Source of the DNA: Haliotis asinina
Taxonomy: Eukaryota > Mollusca > Gastropoda > Lepetellida > Haliotidae
DNA length: 64,000 bases
Assembly (NCBI RefSeq): GCF_037392515.1
Contig: NC_090280.1
Location: forward strand, 27,595,118-27,659,117
Direction of reading: 5' to 3'
Part shown: positions 1-13,383 of the stretch, piece after piece
How the letters are laid out: every line of letters starts with the position of its first letter
How positions within the stretch are numbered: position 1 is the stretch's first letter
Notes under the pieces: generated by a model
Told to the model about the DNA's origin: nothing
The model's database searches: none
Seen by the model: only the letters and a program-made list of their open reading frames with translations
Translations under genes and position numbers: made by a program

Positions 1-2457
1 ATCCAGGTCGTCCCGACCCCACCAACCACACGGTCACGTCATCGAGCGTATAGGTCCTCCTCGTCACGCTCCATTGCATATGCGAGTTCAGGGAACATGC
101 ACCCTTCGAGTATTGTGTCGGGGAGCGTCATGAGCATACCCCAGTATAGTGTGCAGACTATCGATCAGTACGAGGAGAAGCAGTCCACCTTGAAGAAAAT
201 CTTCTATCTTCTCAAGGAGATGTTTGATTTCCATTTGCTGAAGAGTCCAATGTTTGCACTCCTAGTGTTTGCCAGTATTCTCAGCATGTTGGGTAAGTAC
301 TCGTTTTATCTCCTACTGTATATTCCGTCATGTTGTACCTCCTCTGTGGTGTAGTAGTTATAGTGTCAGCCTGGAGAGCAGAAGGTCACAGGTTCAATCC
401 CTGGACGAGTCAGACCAAAATACCGAAAGATTCATCATACCAAAATATGGTACTTGTTGGTCCCTGCTTGGAGCTTGGCATTAATGGGTACAACAAGGAC
501 TGGTTGTCTTGGAGTCAGTATGTGTCTGAGCAGGGTATTCATGCTTAAATGTGGCATGTTTCTCAGTGAGCTAGCACTGTAAAACTAGCTATAGTCTGGG
601 TTAGAACAAACTGTCACACATACCATTGCACGTCATCATGTGAGCAAAATTTACCCCCATTTCACCTCCCGATTCATGTTATTTCTCAGATGACTGGGAG
701 GTGGGTTCAGGGTTGGCAATCCAGAGGTGGGTGCAGGGTTGCACACCCCCTCTTTTGTCCTGAGAGTTTGTTATATGACCTATGAAAATGAAGTTTGCCA
801 TCAAAGTAAATAATGCCCATCATGTGGTGTTCACATAGAGTATGTATTCACATAGAGTATGTATTCACATAGAGTATGTATTCACATAGAGTATGTATTC
901 ACATAGAGTATGTATTCACATAGAGTATGTATTCACATAGAGTATGTCCCTGTGAAGTGGAGTTCAGTGCTATATAAATAGCCAAGTATTATTATAAGTT
1001 TCTTTCTTTTCCAGCTTTCTTTATCCCGTTCTTCTTCCTGAAAGACAAGGCAGCGATGGAGTCAATCAGTAAGGCAGAGGGTGCGCTGATCTTGACAGTC
1101 ATTGGCATCACCAACACCCTCGGACGCATCATCAGCGGTTGGGTCGCCGACCGGCCATGGGCAGATCCTCTCCATCTTAACAACATGGCACTTATCATCG
1201 CAGGGATCGCAACACTGATGGTACCGATGTGTCACTCGTATGTCTCACTGGCTATCTATGGCACCACCTTTGGGTTGTGTGTTGGTAAGTTCACATAGGA
1301 AGGTTTTAGTTTAGTTTGCAATTGTGTTTAGGATCTGTTGATAATTAATGGCTTGGGGGTGAAGATGATTTTAGGGTTTTTTTAGAGGGATGTCACTCAT
1401 TTTGTACTCATGTACTTAGGAAGTCGGCAATTTTGTACAAACGTAAGCTTCAGAGATAAGGGGAGAGGGGAGTCATTAATTTTGTACATGATATGCAAGG
1501 TGGGTAGGGGGTAGGTAATTCTCATTGTACAGGCGTCTGCATTAAAATCACCATTACATAGAGGGGCCAAAATATGGAAAACACTGGTCCAAACTTTCAC
1601 TTCGTAATATCTGTTTGATGGAAATGATGACAAAGGCATGTAACAAAACTTACAAAATCTGAGTTCCTGTTGTCAGTTGTTACAACCATAAAATTTCGCG
1701 ACCTTCTGATCAAGTTTGGACACTAGTGACCAATGGTCAGCAGGCTGATAAAGCCATGTTGTCATCTGAGGGGATGATTCCATGCCATGCTTTACCCTGA
1801 GAAAACTGTCAATTTGTCAGTTTTGTTTGTGGTATTTTGCAGTTTTCCTTCACAGATTCTTACATTGCCAAATGTTTCTCCACAGCGGTCTTTGTTTCTC
1901 TGAGGTCCATCCTCCTCGTGGACCTCCTGGGCCTTGACCAGCTGTCCAAGTCGTTTGGGATCCTCATGCTGTTTCAAGGTGTGGCCTCCATGGCTGGCCC
2001 CCCTCTCGCAGGTGAGTCAAGAACGAACAATGATGTCTTCAATTTTTCTTTGTTGATTAATTCTGCAGTCAAGAAAAATATTTGGTCCCATTATTAAATC
2101 AGGGTATTGATTTCATCATGTTTTTGTTTGCATGATGAAGTTGGCAAAAGAAGGACACGTGTGTAAAAACCTCTCTCGCTATGTTTCAGTCATGTAATAC
2201 ACAGTGATCTGACCTCCCTGTGACCATGACATTTGACAATAACTGTGACCTTCTTCTCTGCAGGTACTCTGCTGGATTCGACGAAGAGCGTGAATGTCTG
2301 TTTCTATTTGGCTGGCTCACTTCTTGCTCTCTCTGGCTTTCTTGGAATCCCACTACGCCGCCTTAAAAATTGGGAGCTGAACAAACAGCCTGCTCGGTTG
2401 CCTGAGGAGATGCCAATCACCGAAACACTACGTTTGGAAGTGGAGAGTACAATATGA
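1..2457 (+). CDS. Monocarboxylate transporter-like protein (SLC16/MFS), 3' part
   Basis: Four exons are readable: 1-292 (open at the left edge), 1015-1284, 1886-2011 and 2264-2457 (TGA). All junctions are GT-AG and phase 1. About 294 residues are visible. They begin in the Ser/Arg-rich cytosolic loop that precedes TM7 in this family, then give hydrophobic segments starting [20 protein letters not shown], a loop with [11 protein letters not shown] typical of major facilitator proteins, [14 protein letters not shown], and [20 protein letters not shown], which is the TM10-TM11 signature region of MCTs. A short charged tail ends in LEVESTI. The family moves lactate, pyruvate or related acids across the plasma membrane with protons; the substrate here cannot be told. 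The N-terminal six helices lie outside the window. Exon 3 could instead start at 1856, adding ten in-frame codons. The family call is firm, the subfamily is not. Confidence 0.92.
337..545 (+). repeat. tRNA-derived SINE (family D)
   Basis: Inside intron 1 of the transporter. It has a tRNA-like head with GTGGTGTAGTAGTTA (A-box-like) and GGTTCAATCCC (B box), then a non-tRNA body containing TACAACAAGGACTGG. The head cannot fold as a complete tRNA, so a SINE is preferred over a tRNA gene. Confidence 0.6.
832..945. repeat. 17-bp tandem repeat
   Basis: About seven near-perfect copies of TTCACATAGAGTATGTA lie in the intron before transporter exon 1015-1284. Confidence 0.9.
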
Positions 2458-5400
2458 ATGTTATGCTCAAACAATACTTCAAGGAAGCTTGTTTTGCATG
2501 TGTGTGAGTTTCCCGTAATGCTCTGGAAAAGTTTCCCATGGTGCATTGCGAAAATACTTGTGCTTGATGAAAGGAAATGCTTGCCCATAAGTCGGAGACT
2601 GAATCGAAGATGGGGATTATTTCGTTTTATCAAGTTCTGGTTGAGTAGTCATGTGCAGGGAGGATGGCCATATTGTTTTTGGAACCAAGTCGGTCTTGGA
2701 GAACCTATTTGGTAAGGACCACTTGTACTAGTCTGGGACCTTCTGTGTTCTGCTGTAGGTGTATTATTGCTCCGACTCAAGGAATTGTGGTAGCAGAATG
2801 TGTTTCTGTGAGGTAGAGCCGGCTTCCACAATTGTTTTTCAAGACCCTCACCAGGGATTTTCATTTTTCTTATGAGACTTGTTTTCTGGAAAATATTATA
2901 CAAATATTACTCTGTATATAGTCAAGCTACATGAATACGTTCACATGATCAGAAGTCATGAAGACATTTGATATCACGTGACCTCATATTGATCATATGA
3001 CCTTTTGAGCCTCAATTTGACATTCTGAGCCTCAGTTTCATGCGTGGTGGACAGAATACCCACATGTGGTCAGTTTTAATATAGGCCAGTTGGGAGTAGA
3101 CACAAACTTGGACAAGACTGTGGCCATGTTGGATTTAAGCCATTTTGGATAAACAATATGTGGAGATGTTTTTGTGATACATAGTTGAATATTCTCACAA
3201 AATCTGGATGCCTATTTATGAAATCTGCTTGATTTTGAAATTGATCAACTATTCATGAACTGTTGTCCTATATATTGTGACACGTCAAGGTAGTGTGGTG
3301 TGAGACTTAACCATCAGCAGTTCCTCTGAGAATAAACCATGTGGTGATGGTTTGTAGTAGTGCCAGAGGATGTGATTGGTCACATTTGCTGCCTGTTTTG
3401 CAAGAGACACTCTGATTGGCCTGAATACACTATGGATCTCAAGAGAACTACTACTTACTCAGGAGTATGCTGTATATTTACCAGGGGCGTATTTAAAAAG
3501 AGGGAACTTCTACTCATTTGTCCATGTATCTCAGGATGAAACATGGCCAGTTTTTAAATAATCATTGTATCACCAGCATTTGATACTAAATTAAAATTTA
3601 GTTTTTGAAAATGTGAGAATTTATTCTTGTGGTGATGTGATGTTTTAAAGTCTTGTGAGCATGTCTCAACCACCACTTGCCTTGAGGGAAGTAGTGTTGT
3701 AAACAGTGATGTTGGTTCTAAACAGTGGATCCCTCTTTTTACATATTCCCTGGTTTTGTTTTTTTTTTTTTGTATGTGAGAGAGCGCAACTTGATGGGCG
3801 TAATGCTGGGAATCTCAATCTGTAGGAAATATGTTTTTCTGTCTTCTCAGTGAGGCTTGCAGTGGGGATATCATGAACCAGAAGGAGAATGTTTTTGAAA
3901 AGGATTTTTTCTGAACTTAAATATTTCATGTAAGGCAAATATTTATTTTAACTTACATAAGCATTAACTATGACATAGACAACTATTTCATAAGAATATT
4001 TTCAAGTTGAAACCCCTCAATTCTGGCCCTCACTGATCAACAAGAAAAGGCTACACTATGGATATTGAGTATTTCAGTTGTCCTGGAAACTTCATGAAGA
4101 AGTTTGAGATTTCACAGATTTGATCAGTTTTATGCAAATATTGCAAATGAAACATTTCATGTGAAATTTTTGGTTTCAAACACACTTTAGTCTTGTTTAG
4201 TCAATGGCTTGTACTGACCAACAGAATGGTCTGTTAGTCAGTCATCTTGTTACCAGATACTTCACATGTGCTTAGCATGTATTTTGTGAAAATGTTTCAA
4301 ACATTTCTGAAGATATTGGCAGGAAATACATTTCACGAATAAATCAACATTTGACATTTTACCCATCGTTTCAGAAGATTTTTTTCTCGAGGTACCTAGC
4401 AATTAAATGTAATATGATTTCTGCATCAAGTGCCTGAGATAATGCCAAACAAAGAGTTTGGACTCGTTATGACCCTCAAACTGATGTGGTATCTTTTGAC
4501 GTGCCTGACACTGCCAAATATCTTCAAAATGTTACCATTTTGCACCATCTCTTCTGCTCTGCTCTGCTCTGCTGTTTTGTGCTGGTAGATATGATTTAAG
4601 TGCTATTTGTGATAATTCAATTGGGGGCTGTGTCAAAAGCATTTTTTTCCAGTTTTGACACAGATCCTTCAAGTCTTGTGCTATTTCAGTGTATTAGTAT
4701 TCTTTTAAGATATATGTATCTAAAACACTGTCAGCTTGGGATGAGACAGTAGCCAGAATGACTTTATCTGCTATTTATTAGTGCTTCAATGATAACTTAA
4801 TTTTTTGTTACATATTGAAATGATTGTTTTTATTTTATGAAAAGTAAATAGTCAGAATGTGTAAGTATTTATCTGAAAGGTATAAAGCCAGGCTTTCCAA
4901 TGACAATAAAAAAGGTTTTGAACTTTTTATGAACTGTGAAAGTGAAATGACAGTGTATCTCTTTGTTAACCACCAATATTGTTGAGCTGAAGCAGATCCA
5001 GAAGATTGACATTGAGGTCAAGAAACATACTGGCATACCAACCAGACCACTAATTCCCATAAATAAGGAATATGATTATCTGTAATTATTACTTTCCATA
5101 TGGAAGAGTTAAAAAACATTGGTATAAATTGAATTTTACACTCAGAAATACATTTGTCGTCATCCTAAGATGACGATGTCAGACAAACTGACTAAAGCAA
5201 AATTGTTCATGTCACTGTCCAAGTATTTGAACCCATCTGTAGAATATGAATTTTGTTGTTTCATCTGTGGAATGTCTCACCTGCTGAAGCAAACAGATAA
5301 CAGAAAGGTATTAATACTGGTGCCATATATGTCCTGGTTGTTGTGTTTGATTATCAATGAGCTGTTTGTTAATAGTGACTCAGAAATGGCAAGAATTTTA

Positions 5401-8220
5401 CCTCATACTACTTCCAAATCGGAACATCAGTTATCTCCCTTAGTTGCAACAGCAGTTACCCCCCTTAGTTGGTCTGTGTTTGTTGTTGACAATGTTCATG
5501 TTCTTCTCATTATGCTGTAGATAATAAGATACCTTGATGATATGATGTGGCATATTTTGATTGTTTGATGATCATCATGACATGTAAATTTGTGTTCTTC
5601 CTTATTTGGACACAAGACACAACAGAAGGGAATGGTCTGCTCACACACTCTTGGTATGGACAGGTCAATGGTCTTTCAAGGTTATTACCTGCCACTGGAA
5701 TTTGTTTGTTAATGAAAACTTTTGTCCTTAAAAATAATGTCATCTGAAATGTCAGAGATTAATCTAATCAATTCAATTTGACAATGAGTGAAAGACAGTT
5801 CTGAGATTCTTTTCATATTTCCCAATATTGAGTTGTATTTTACACAGGTGTTGAGGCCTGAAATAGTGGACAAATATTAGCAGCAAATCAAGAAAAACCT
5901 TTAGTTTATAAATAATCCCAAATGTTTGAAACAAGTTGTCACTCCAAGATAACAAGGACCTTTCTGGATTCTTTGTAGGTGCATTCTTATTGTTGTTCAC
6001 ACTTTTTACACAGAAAAAATCACAAAAATATTGATTATTATATGTAGTATCTTTTGCAAACCGCAGGACGGTGAAGTGGTAGTCAGTCATATTTAATGAT
6101 GTTGAGAGTACGTTTTTTCTGATATTGTTTTCCTAACTACTAATTGGCAATATTTCAAGTGGTAAGAGTCCTCTGTGCAATTGGATGAGGTGTTTTAGTA
6201 TCGTCAAGGTTATGACTTCATGATGTAATCCATACATCACAGGAAGAGTGGAAGTATATGTAAGCCTTACTAATGGAGGAACTTATACACATTCAGATTT
6301 CATTTATATATATGTGATTGGCATTGCTTCTGTTGAATCCAATTTTGATATGGAAATAGTTAAACGGAAAACATCCGAAGCTCCATGAAGCGATGAGTTT
6401 GCAAACACTACAGAAGTGAGATGAAGAATCCTGTTTAATTAAAAAACCATGCAAGGTGGTGATGACACTGACGAAACAAAAGCTATTTGTACCATAAAGT
6501 AGTATATCGTGATATATAGACTGTATTTTTTTTCAAATGTTTGTGCCCAGTACAAAGGAGACATGTACGCCCAGCAGGGGCTGGCCTGTTTGAATCTGCT
6601 TCCGTTACACTGCATTATGTCTTGGCTAGGGTATGTGTGTATTCTGACTGCATACATCAACCAGTGGTAGATGATATTTTCAGATGTTTAATATCTGCTG
6701 TTAGTGTTCCCATTGACTTGAAACTGGGATCGACCTGGGGCCAGTTTTAAGAGTCTTTTAAGGGCCTTTCAAGTTGACTGTTATTACACATTTGTCTTGG
6801 TTAAATTTGTTTTAGTATATTTTTAAATCAAGGGCTGAAGTGTTTTGACTACACAGATACTGTTAGTAGGAAATAGATTCATCCAGATTTGACATAGCGA
6901 AAATGAAGATATTTAGGATTTCAAAAGGGTTGTGCAAACTAAGATACAAGTTACGAGTCTTATATTGTGAAGTAGGCAGGCCCAGGTTCTTTGGAGTGTG
7001 AGTCTTCCTTTAAGGCTTCACAACACACCAGGGTGTGTTATATGAAGATTAGGTCGTGATTATTGGGAGGAAGATGTCCCGATATAGGTCTAGAGACAGT
7101 ATCGTAAACTCGTTATTAGGCAAGCCATGACTACGTTAGAGACTGGGGGACTACTTTAGCTGTTTTTACAAGAGTAGGGCTGCTGTGAGTGTCAAAGAGT
7201 GTGGATAACTGAAGTTACAGCAGGCAAAGCCTAAAGAGATAGGAGGCCTACTTGGTGTTTGTGCAGTAAGTGCACAGGTAAACTGTGATTGAGGAAGAGT
7301 ATGGATAACTGAGGTGATGAGGGAGAGTCTATGTGTACAGAGGGGACATATGTGAGTGATTAGTTCAAGTCAATGGAATACTACCAGCCTGAATCTGTCT
7401 GTACAGATGTCATGTGGTTATAACGCATTGTTATAACATATGGTTATAACTCTTGATGATATCCTGTGGAAGCCTTGGACTCCATATGTTCAACAGTCCG
7501 GGGCGATTCTGCTAGCTTAGATGATCTTCCCCTTCACAATGAAGGTCAAGGTAGGTGTGTACAGAGACTGGTACAATGTTGTTGAATAAAATTCATATTG
7601 TTTTTTTAACATTCCTGTGTTGTGTTGTAATTCTGGTGGACAGTTGTCCAAACATTGGGTTGTGGTCTGGAAATCACAGGTTCGAATCCTAATATGGCTA
7701 CAAGGTCTGAATTTTATGTATGATGTGATATTTCTAGAGTGTGGGTAGAAGCACGTTTTCACAGAATTCACCCGCTCTCATCCCATGGAATGTGTCAAGG
7801 GGTAAAATCTTGGGTAAAGTCAACTAGTTAAAACAGGGATTTTGTTTGGAAAAAGCCTGTGTTCATCCAAAAGTGTGTTGGTATATTGAACAATGAAATT
7901 GTAATGTGACGGTCAATTATAGTGAGACAAATCATATCAGCACGACCGGACCAGACAGTCCGAAAACAGTATCAATATAACCGATCAGCCAGACAGATCA
8001 TGTCAACACAACTAAATCAGATCAGTGAGACAAACCATATCGACACAATTAGAAAAGACCGTCAAGTGAGATCATGGAAAATATGAATCTGTGATTACAC
8101 ACTTGTGATATCATCAAAATAAACAGATCGATTTCTATGCTGGTAAATACCAAAATCACAATGCCTTCACAGATTCGAAGATCAAGTTGACTACCTTGAA
8201 CAGTGCTTTGATTTCTACGA
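2458..8220. other. 3' flank of the transporter; no further gene recognised
   Basis: This AT-rich stretch probably includes a long 3' UTR. AATAAA-like signals occur near 4336, 4906 and 7582, but none can be chosen as the true poly(A) site. Short open frames here (for example 5170-5520) have no recognisable domain. A B-box-like GGTTCGAATCC near 7680 hints at a decayed SINE. Two similar blocks containing AGTGAGACAAA lie about 100 bp apart around 7930 and 8020. Nothing else is recognised. Confidence 0.5.
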
Positions 8221-8459
8221 CTCATACTAAATATTTACACTGTGCAAGCGTGCGCGCTGGCGCGCGCTCGTATGTTGGAGAGAGTGGGGGAGAGGCGGTG
8301 TTATTATAGTCCAAGAAACACAATTGAAGCCAAGACCAATTACCCCCTGTTTGGTTGAAGATCACGTGACTCGGTTCTAGCGACCTCGGTAGTTGTAGGT
8401 GAATAGTGAAATTGTATGATTTTACACCACTTTAATGAATAGTCCAGTGATATCACCGC

Positions 8460-8543
8460 GCTTCACACGTTGCGCCCATGTGGGGAAACGAACCCAGGTC
8501 TAGCGAACGCTTTAACCACTGGGCTACCCCAACGCCCTTAAGC
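8460..8543 (-). repeat. tRNA-derived SINE (family A), truncated
   Basis: Reverse-strand copy with the family's head (GGGTAGCCCAGTGGTTAAAG) and B box; the tail is missing. Confidence 0.75.
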
Positions 8544-8599
8544 GGCTTCAGGTAAGGTACATTTTGCATCCCCCTAAGGGATAACCTTACTTCACATAT

Positions 8600-8800
8600 T
8601 CAGAGGCTGTTGTAAGAGACGAGTAACGGGGGTCAGGTTCGCTGACGTGTTTGACACAATCATGGCACCGTATTCCTGTTACGTAGAGCGATGCTCATGC
8701 AATCAATGGATTGTCTGCGCCAGACTCGAGTATTTACAGACCGCCTTACAGATGAAATATTTTGCTGAGTTCGGCATTAAACAACAAAGCAGCCAACCAT
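8600..8800 (+). repeat. SINE family B, near full length
   Basis: Carries the family landmarks in order: a GTAACGGGGGTCAGG-like head, GACTCGAGTATTTACAGACC, then a degraded tail TTTTGCTGAGTTCGGC. Confidence 0.75.
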
Positions 8801-8934
8801 CCAATCACATTTTCAGGTACAAATACGACAGATCGTACTTGTACCTGGCTATGTGATTGGATAATGGGCAATTTTGAGATCACAGTGGTTATGTATGCTT
8901 CGTTTTGGAACATGACAGAAGTCCTGAAATATCA

Positions 8935-9046
8935 TGGCACAGGGCACCAGAAATGGGCTTCACACATTGTACCCACGTGGGGAATCGAACTCGGACCTCG
9001 GCGTGACGAAAGAGACCGCTTTAACCACTAGGCTACACCAACGCCC
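8935..9046 (-). repeat. tRNA-derived SINE (family A), truncated
   Basis: Reverse-strand copy with B-box GAGTTCGATTCCCC and the downstream motif TACAATGTGTGAAGCCCATT; tail absent. Confidence 0.8.
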
Positions 9047-9184
9047 AACGCTCTGGTATTTACGTCGGTTCATAAGTCATAAACCAGATTTCTTGTCTCT
9101 CGGTACATACATGTATAGTATAACCACATTTTCTCAGTAAAGTACAGATTCGAGTATTTTTCGAATCTCATCTGGGATTCGAAG

Positions 9185-9262
9185 CCACGCACTCAGAGTC
9201 AGGCACATAATCGCCAACACACAGTGTCAGCCGCCTATCCCACTCAGCCACCGCGACTGATG
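9185..9262 (-). repeat. tRNA-derived SINE (family C), head fragment
   Basis: A tRNA Ser/Leu-like head on the reverse strand (GTGGCTGAGTGGGATAGGCG with a long variable arm and a B box). The same head recurs near 9.7, 36.0, 56.0 and 57.3-57.7 kb. Confidence 0.65.
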
Positions 9263-9479
9263 GGGAAGTACAACCATTATTGTATTGACTGGTCACTGAT
9301 TATAGATTATAGATTATAGTGAGGGTTATAACCTACGTTAAACCAGTAAAGTAATTTTAGGGAAATAGGTAAAGTTACGTCCATGCATTGCTTTTGGGAG
9401 TGTTTTATTAGCATAACGTATTAACCGACCTAGGGCAATTATTTCTTTTTCAAACAATAAAACTGTACTTGATTACATA

Positions 9480-9845
9480 ATGCCATCTGAAAGTGCAATC
9501 CCAAATATGACACATGTTGCGTTTGACCACTTTCTAAATGGCGTTGTGTAATCATAGCTTTCGGCCATGGGAGGCGTACCAATTTACGCTTATCAGAGGG
9601 GTACACTAATTACTCAGTCTCAGACTATCAGTTCTCCGACCATCAGTTCTCCGACCATCAGTTCTCCGACTTCCATTGCTGTGGAAGTGGCTGAGTGGGC
9701 TAGGCGGCTGACTTTGTATTCTGGCGATTAGGTGCCTAACTCTGAGGGTGTGGGTTCGAATCCTGGAGGGGGCTGAACCAAAAATATTCCAGAATTTGTC
9801 CTTTACTAATGAATTTTAATGCCAAATGTGACATATGTTATAAAA
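9480..9845 (+). repeat. Composite family C repeat
   Basis: The left half (GACCACTTTCTAAATGG, CATAGCTTTCGGCC) matches 57470-57570. It is followed by a 15-bp triplicate of ATCAGTTCTCCGACC and then a family C SINE head with GTGGGTTCGAATCC. The same order at 57.4-57.8 kb shows that the composite moved or was copied as one unit. Confidence 0.7.
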
Positions 9846-10562
9846 TTGTAATTATTTTGCTAATCTCCATCATGCCCAGGCGGTTTAAGCCGTCTATTCA
9901 CCCTCACTGCAGTAGTTGTTCAAATACCTCCAAAACTCTGGCAGCCATAAATACACTAGATCAGTCCAGTAGAATCAATTAGACACATGTAATTAGTGTC
10001 AATTGTTCGTTTGTGTCTAAGTTATGGCTGTCCAAGTTTTGATAGACAACCTTTAAATAACGTGAGCACTGGTACCGCCTCGTAAAGGTGCTGAACCTAC
10101 ACCTATCACGGTATTTACATGGCAATCGCTACTGTTTTGACAGTCAGTGATTAGACACTGCGGTGTTAGAGTACACGACATCACCTACAACATCGTATGA
10201 CCAACATCTGTCGCGAACCACATCACGATCGTGTACCACATTTCTATACATTTAATGTCTTTGTCATGGACATATAGTATTTACGCAATCACACGTTGAG
10301 AGGACTTCTTACACGGGAGCTATGAAAGAGTAACCTTGAGAATTCATACACAATAGCGTGCACAGCTTTAGACATTTAATGAAGCTCAAATATACCGAAA
10401 CTACCTGCACAAGCACTTTGTTGCCTATTTTTCAATGCTTCAAAATTTTATATCTGCTATAATTTTAGACAATATTGGCCAAGTGACAAAGGCTCAACTC
10501 ATCGCGCATTGTTACCCTTGTTTCCTGTTTAACGCTGCACGATTCCTGTTTCATGGGGGGCG

Positions 10563-10890
10563 GTAGGGTAGCCTAGGTTTTGAAGCGTTCGCTGGTCAAG
10601 CCGAAGACTCGAGTTCGATTCCGGTCACTTCTGATTTATGATGACCTTTCGTGCACATTAGATTCTGAATCAGACAATCCAGTGAGTAATTTTGTAAGAC
10701 AGAGGTCAAATACGATAAAACAAAAACGCGAAACAAGTCACTGAGTATGAAGCGTGCGATGGCCACGAGGAAACATCGCTTAGGGTAGCCTAGTGATTAA
10801 AGCGTTCGCTCATCACGATGAAGACCCGTGTTCGATTACCCACATTTATGCAATGTGTGACGCCCATTTCTTGTGTTCTCTGTCATGATG
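10563..10890 (+). repeat. Two truncated family A SINEs in tandem orientation
   Basis: Heads at about 10563-10640 and 10782-10890 both read GGGTAGCCTAG and contain B boxes. Neither retains the tail. Confidence 0.7.
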
Positions 10891-11359
10891 GTAACATGAT
10901 CACTTATTCGGAAATGTCGCGTTTTCTCAAGCAAGGAAAACTGTTGATATCCACGTAAATTCTCGCCTTTATCGGAGTCGCCTTCATTTAGACTTAGCGC
11001 CTCTATAATCTTTATTTGTTCGCGGGTTTTTTCGCCTCTGCAATGATCAGCTCCTGCATCTGGACCAGACAAGTGACTGACATCATGAGCAAGCATCAGT
11101 GCCGTCGTTGGGACGCATTGAACTTGACACCTAGATCGATGCACTTGCGATTTATAGAAAGTATATTTTTTGTTGTGGTTTTTCAATCATTATCGACCTC
11201 CTTTTCGGTTTGGTCGGCATTAGCATGATTAGCCCCCTAGACATGATTAGTGATTAGTATTTTACCCCGCTGTCATCATCATCCCTTGTCTTCCTCAACA
11301 TCACCATACCAAGTCTTGACAATAAAGGTCATTATCATAACTACATATAGGTATTCCAC

Positions 11360-11580
11360 CGGGTTAGAATATATCTTACGGAGTCCATGCTTGTAAAAGG
11401 CGACTAACGGGATCAGGTAGTCAGGTTCGCTGACTTGTTTGACACATGTCATCGTATCCCAGTGGCCTAGATCGATGCTCACTATTATTTACATTTGACA
11501 GGATTATTTACAGACCACCACCATAAATCTGGAATATTGCTGAGTGCGTCGTAAAACTAAACTCACTCACTCACTCACCA
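11360..11580 (+). repeat. SINE family B, full length
   Basis: One of the best copies: GGCGACTAACGGGATCAGG near the head, GACACATGTCATCGTATCCC in the body, and the tail TGGAATATTGCTGAGTGCG followed by an ACTC run. Confidence 0.85.
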
Positions 11581-11942
11581 GTTATTCCATAGCACGTGAC
11601 GTTTCATAACAAAGCCCGCATGTGACTTCAATAAATCCTGCATATCACAGGGCCCGAGATGTTACCCTTAGGCCCGAAATGTGCATAATATTAACTTGAT
11701 TTTCACCAGCGTGGGTTATATCCAGCGTATCACCAGCTGTACTGACCACATGACGAACTTGTGCCTTGGACAACGATCAAGTGTGTTTGTACAGTACATG
11801 ATCTTATCATGACCAGCTGATTGAATATCGATCAGGTCAGACCTACATACGGCGACCCGTGGTGGCGTTAACCCTTTCTCTTCTTGGAACTTTGACCGAA
11901 GTACAGAACACAGCCTGTAGCGGCATCATGTAGGCGTGTATG

Positions 11943-12170
11943 TAGTGAGTGAGTTTAGTTTCCCGCCGCACTCAGCATTAATATTCCAGCAATACGGCGG
12001 CAGTCAGTAAATATTTGAACCTGGACTAGACAGCTGTACGAGCATCGGTCTACGCTACTGGAATACGATGACATGTGTCAAACAAGCCAGCAAGCCTTAC
12101 CACCCGATCCCATTAGTACTCTTTTACGACAAGCATGGCTTGCTGAAGATCACATGTACCCTGGATCTTC
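11943..12170 (-). repeat. SINE family B, reverse copy
   Basis: It starts with the reversed tail (GTGAGTGAGTTTAGTTTCCC) and ends with the reversed head ACGACAAGCATGGCTTGCTG. The 33-bp array begins about 35 bp beyond it. Confidence 0.85.
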
Positions 12171-12204
12171 GTGGTTTAGGTGTGTATGTAATAAACAAAC
12201 TAGC

Positions 12205-12604
12205 TGCGACATATGGGAGTCTTCTTACCAAACATGCACCGACATATGGGAGTCTGCTTACAAAACATGCAGCGACATATGGGAGTCTTCTTACCAAACA
12301 TGCACCGGCATATGGGAGTCTGCTTACAAAACATGCAGCGACATATGGGAGTCTCTTACCAAACATGCAATGACATATGGGAGTCGTCTTACCAAACATG
12401 CAGCGACATATGGGAGTCTGCTTACAAAACATGCAGGGTCATGTCAGAGTCTTCTTACCAAACATGCAGTGACACATGGGAGTCTTCTTACCAAACATGC
12501 AGCGACATATGGGAGTCTTCTTACAAAACATGCAGCGACATATGGGAGTCTTCTTGCCAAACATGCAGCGTCATATGGGAGCCTTCTTCTCAAACATGCA
12601 GGAT
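12205..12604. repeat. 33-bp minisatellite, about 12 copies
   Basis: Unit CGACATATGGGAGTCTTCTT followed by ACCAAACATGCAG. The period is a multiple of three and the unit has no stop in any forward frame, so three overlapping open frames of up to 191 codons appear. They share no start context or flanking coding signal, so I annotate a repeat and not a protein. Confidence 0.9.
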
Positions 12605-12734
12605 TACATGAGGGATCTAAGATGGGTGTTGGGCATCTCAGAACCTAGTTAGAAAGATGGTATTGTACAAACAGAACAGTTTGTATATATAGTGGACTCC
12701 CTCCAAGAGCGATTTCGCTCAGGATTGGTGAAAA

Positions 12735-12870
12735 ATGTCGCTCGTCACCCCGGAGACCGGGTTCAATTACCCATATGGAACAATATCTTCAGCCCATCTC
12801 TGATGTCCTCCCGTTGTGATATTGCTGGCATATTGCTAAAAGCGGCGTAAGACCACACCTACTCACTCCA
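12735..12870 (+). repeat. tRNA-derived SINE (family A)
   Basis: B box GGGTTCAATTACCC, then the tail TGATATTGCTGGCATATTGC and GCGGCGTAAGACC. Confidence 0.8.
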
Positions 12871-13346
12871 AGCATTGCCTGCTGAGGACAAATTCTAAAC
12901 CGAATCTTGAAGGGTGTAGAGCTTTGGGTGAGTCATCATGAAGTACAATACAACGACAACACAAACGTACACTGATGTGTGCCGTGCATAAAACAAGTTT
13001 TACTGGGATATGTTAATGTCTGACATTTCAGAATACCATCTTAACAACACAAGTTTTATATAATCACGTATGAAAGCACCTGACCCCGCTAACACACTGC
13101 ACGCACAAGGCCGAAGAACCTAGCTCAGTCACGTGACGTTCAGAGCAACTGAAAGATGACACTGTGCGAATTTCAGAGTTATTTTAATGTTGTTATGCGT
13201 GCAAGGTCAAGGTCAAGAACACTTATATCACTCCCTGCATATTACGTGACTTAAGTTGCGTAACAAGTAAATGAGGACAAGTTCCCATTTGCAAAATCGA
13301 TGTTTCCATCTATGAATGTGAGCACTAGTGCACATTGCAGAACACA

Positions 13347-13383
13347 AGTGAGTGAGTGAGTGAGTGAGTGAGTGAGTGAGTGA
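13347..13383. repeat. (GTGA)n microsatellite
   Basis: About nine uninterrupted tetranucleotides, probably the relic of a SINE tail. Confidence 0.9.

Noticed and set aside
5170-5520. A 116-codon gene
   Set aside because: No recognisable domain, no splice context and AT-rich composition like its surroundings.
8245-8272. Z-DNA-like alternating GC tract as a regulatory site
   Set aside because: A short run of GCGCGCGCTC type with no gene nearby; nothing further supports a role.
12073-12648. A 191-codon protein gene
   Set aside because: The open frame is produced by a stop-free 33-bp repeat, with equally open frames in the other phases and part of a SINE at its start.
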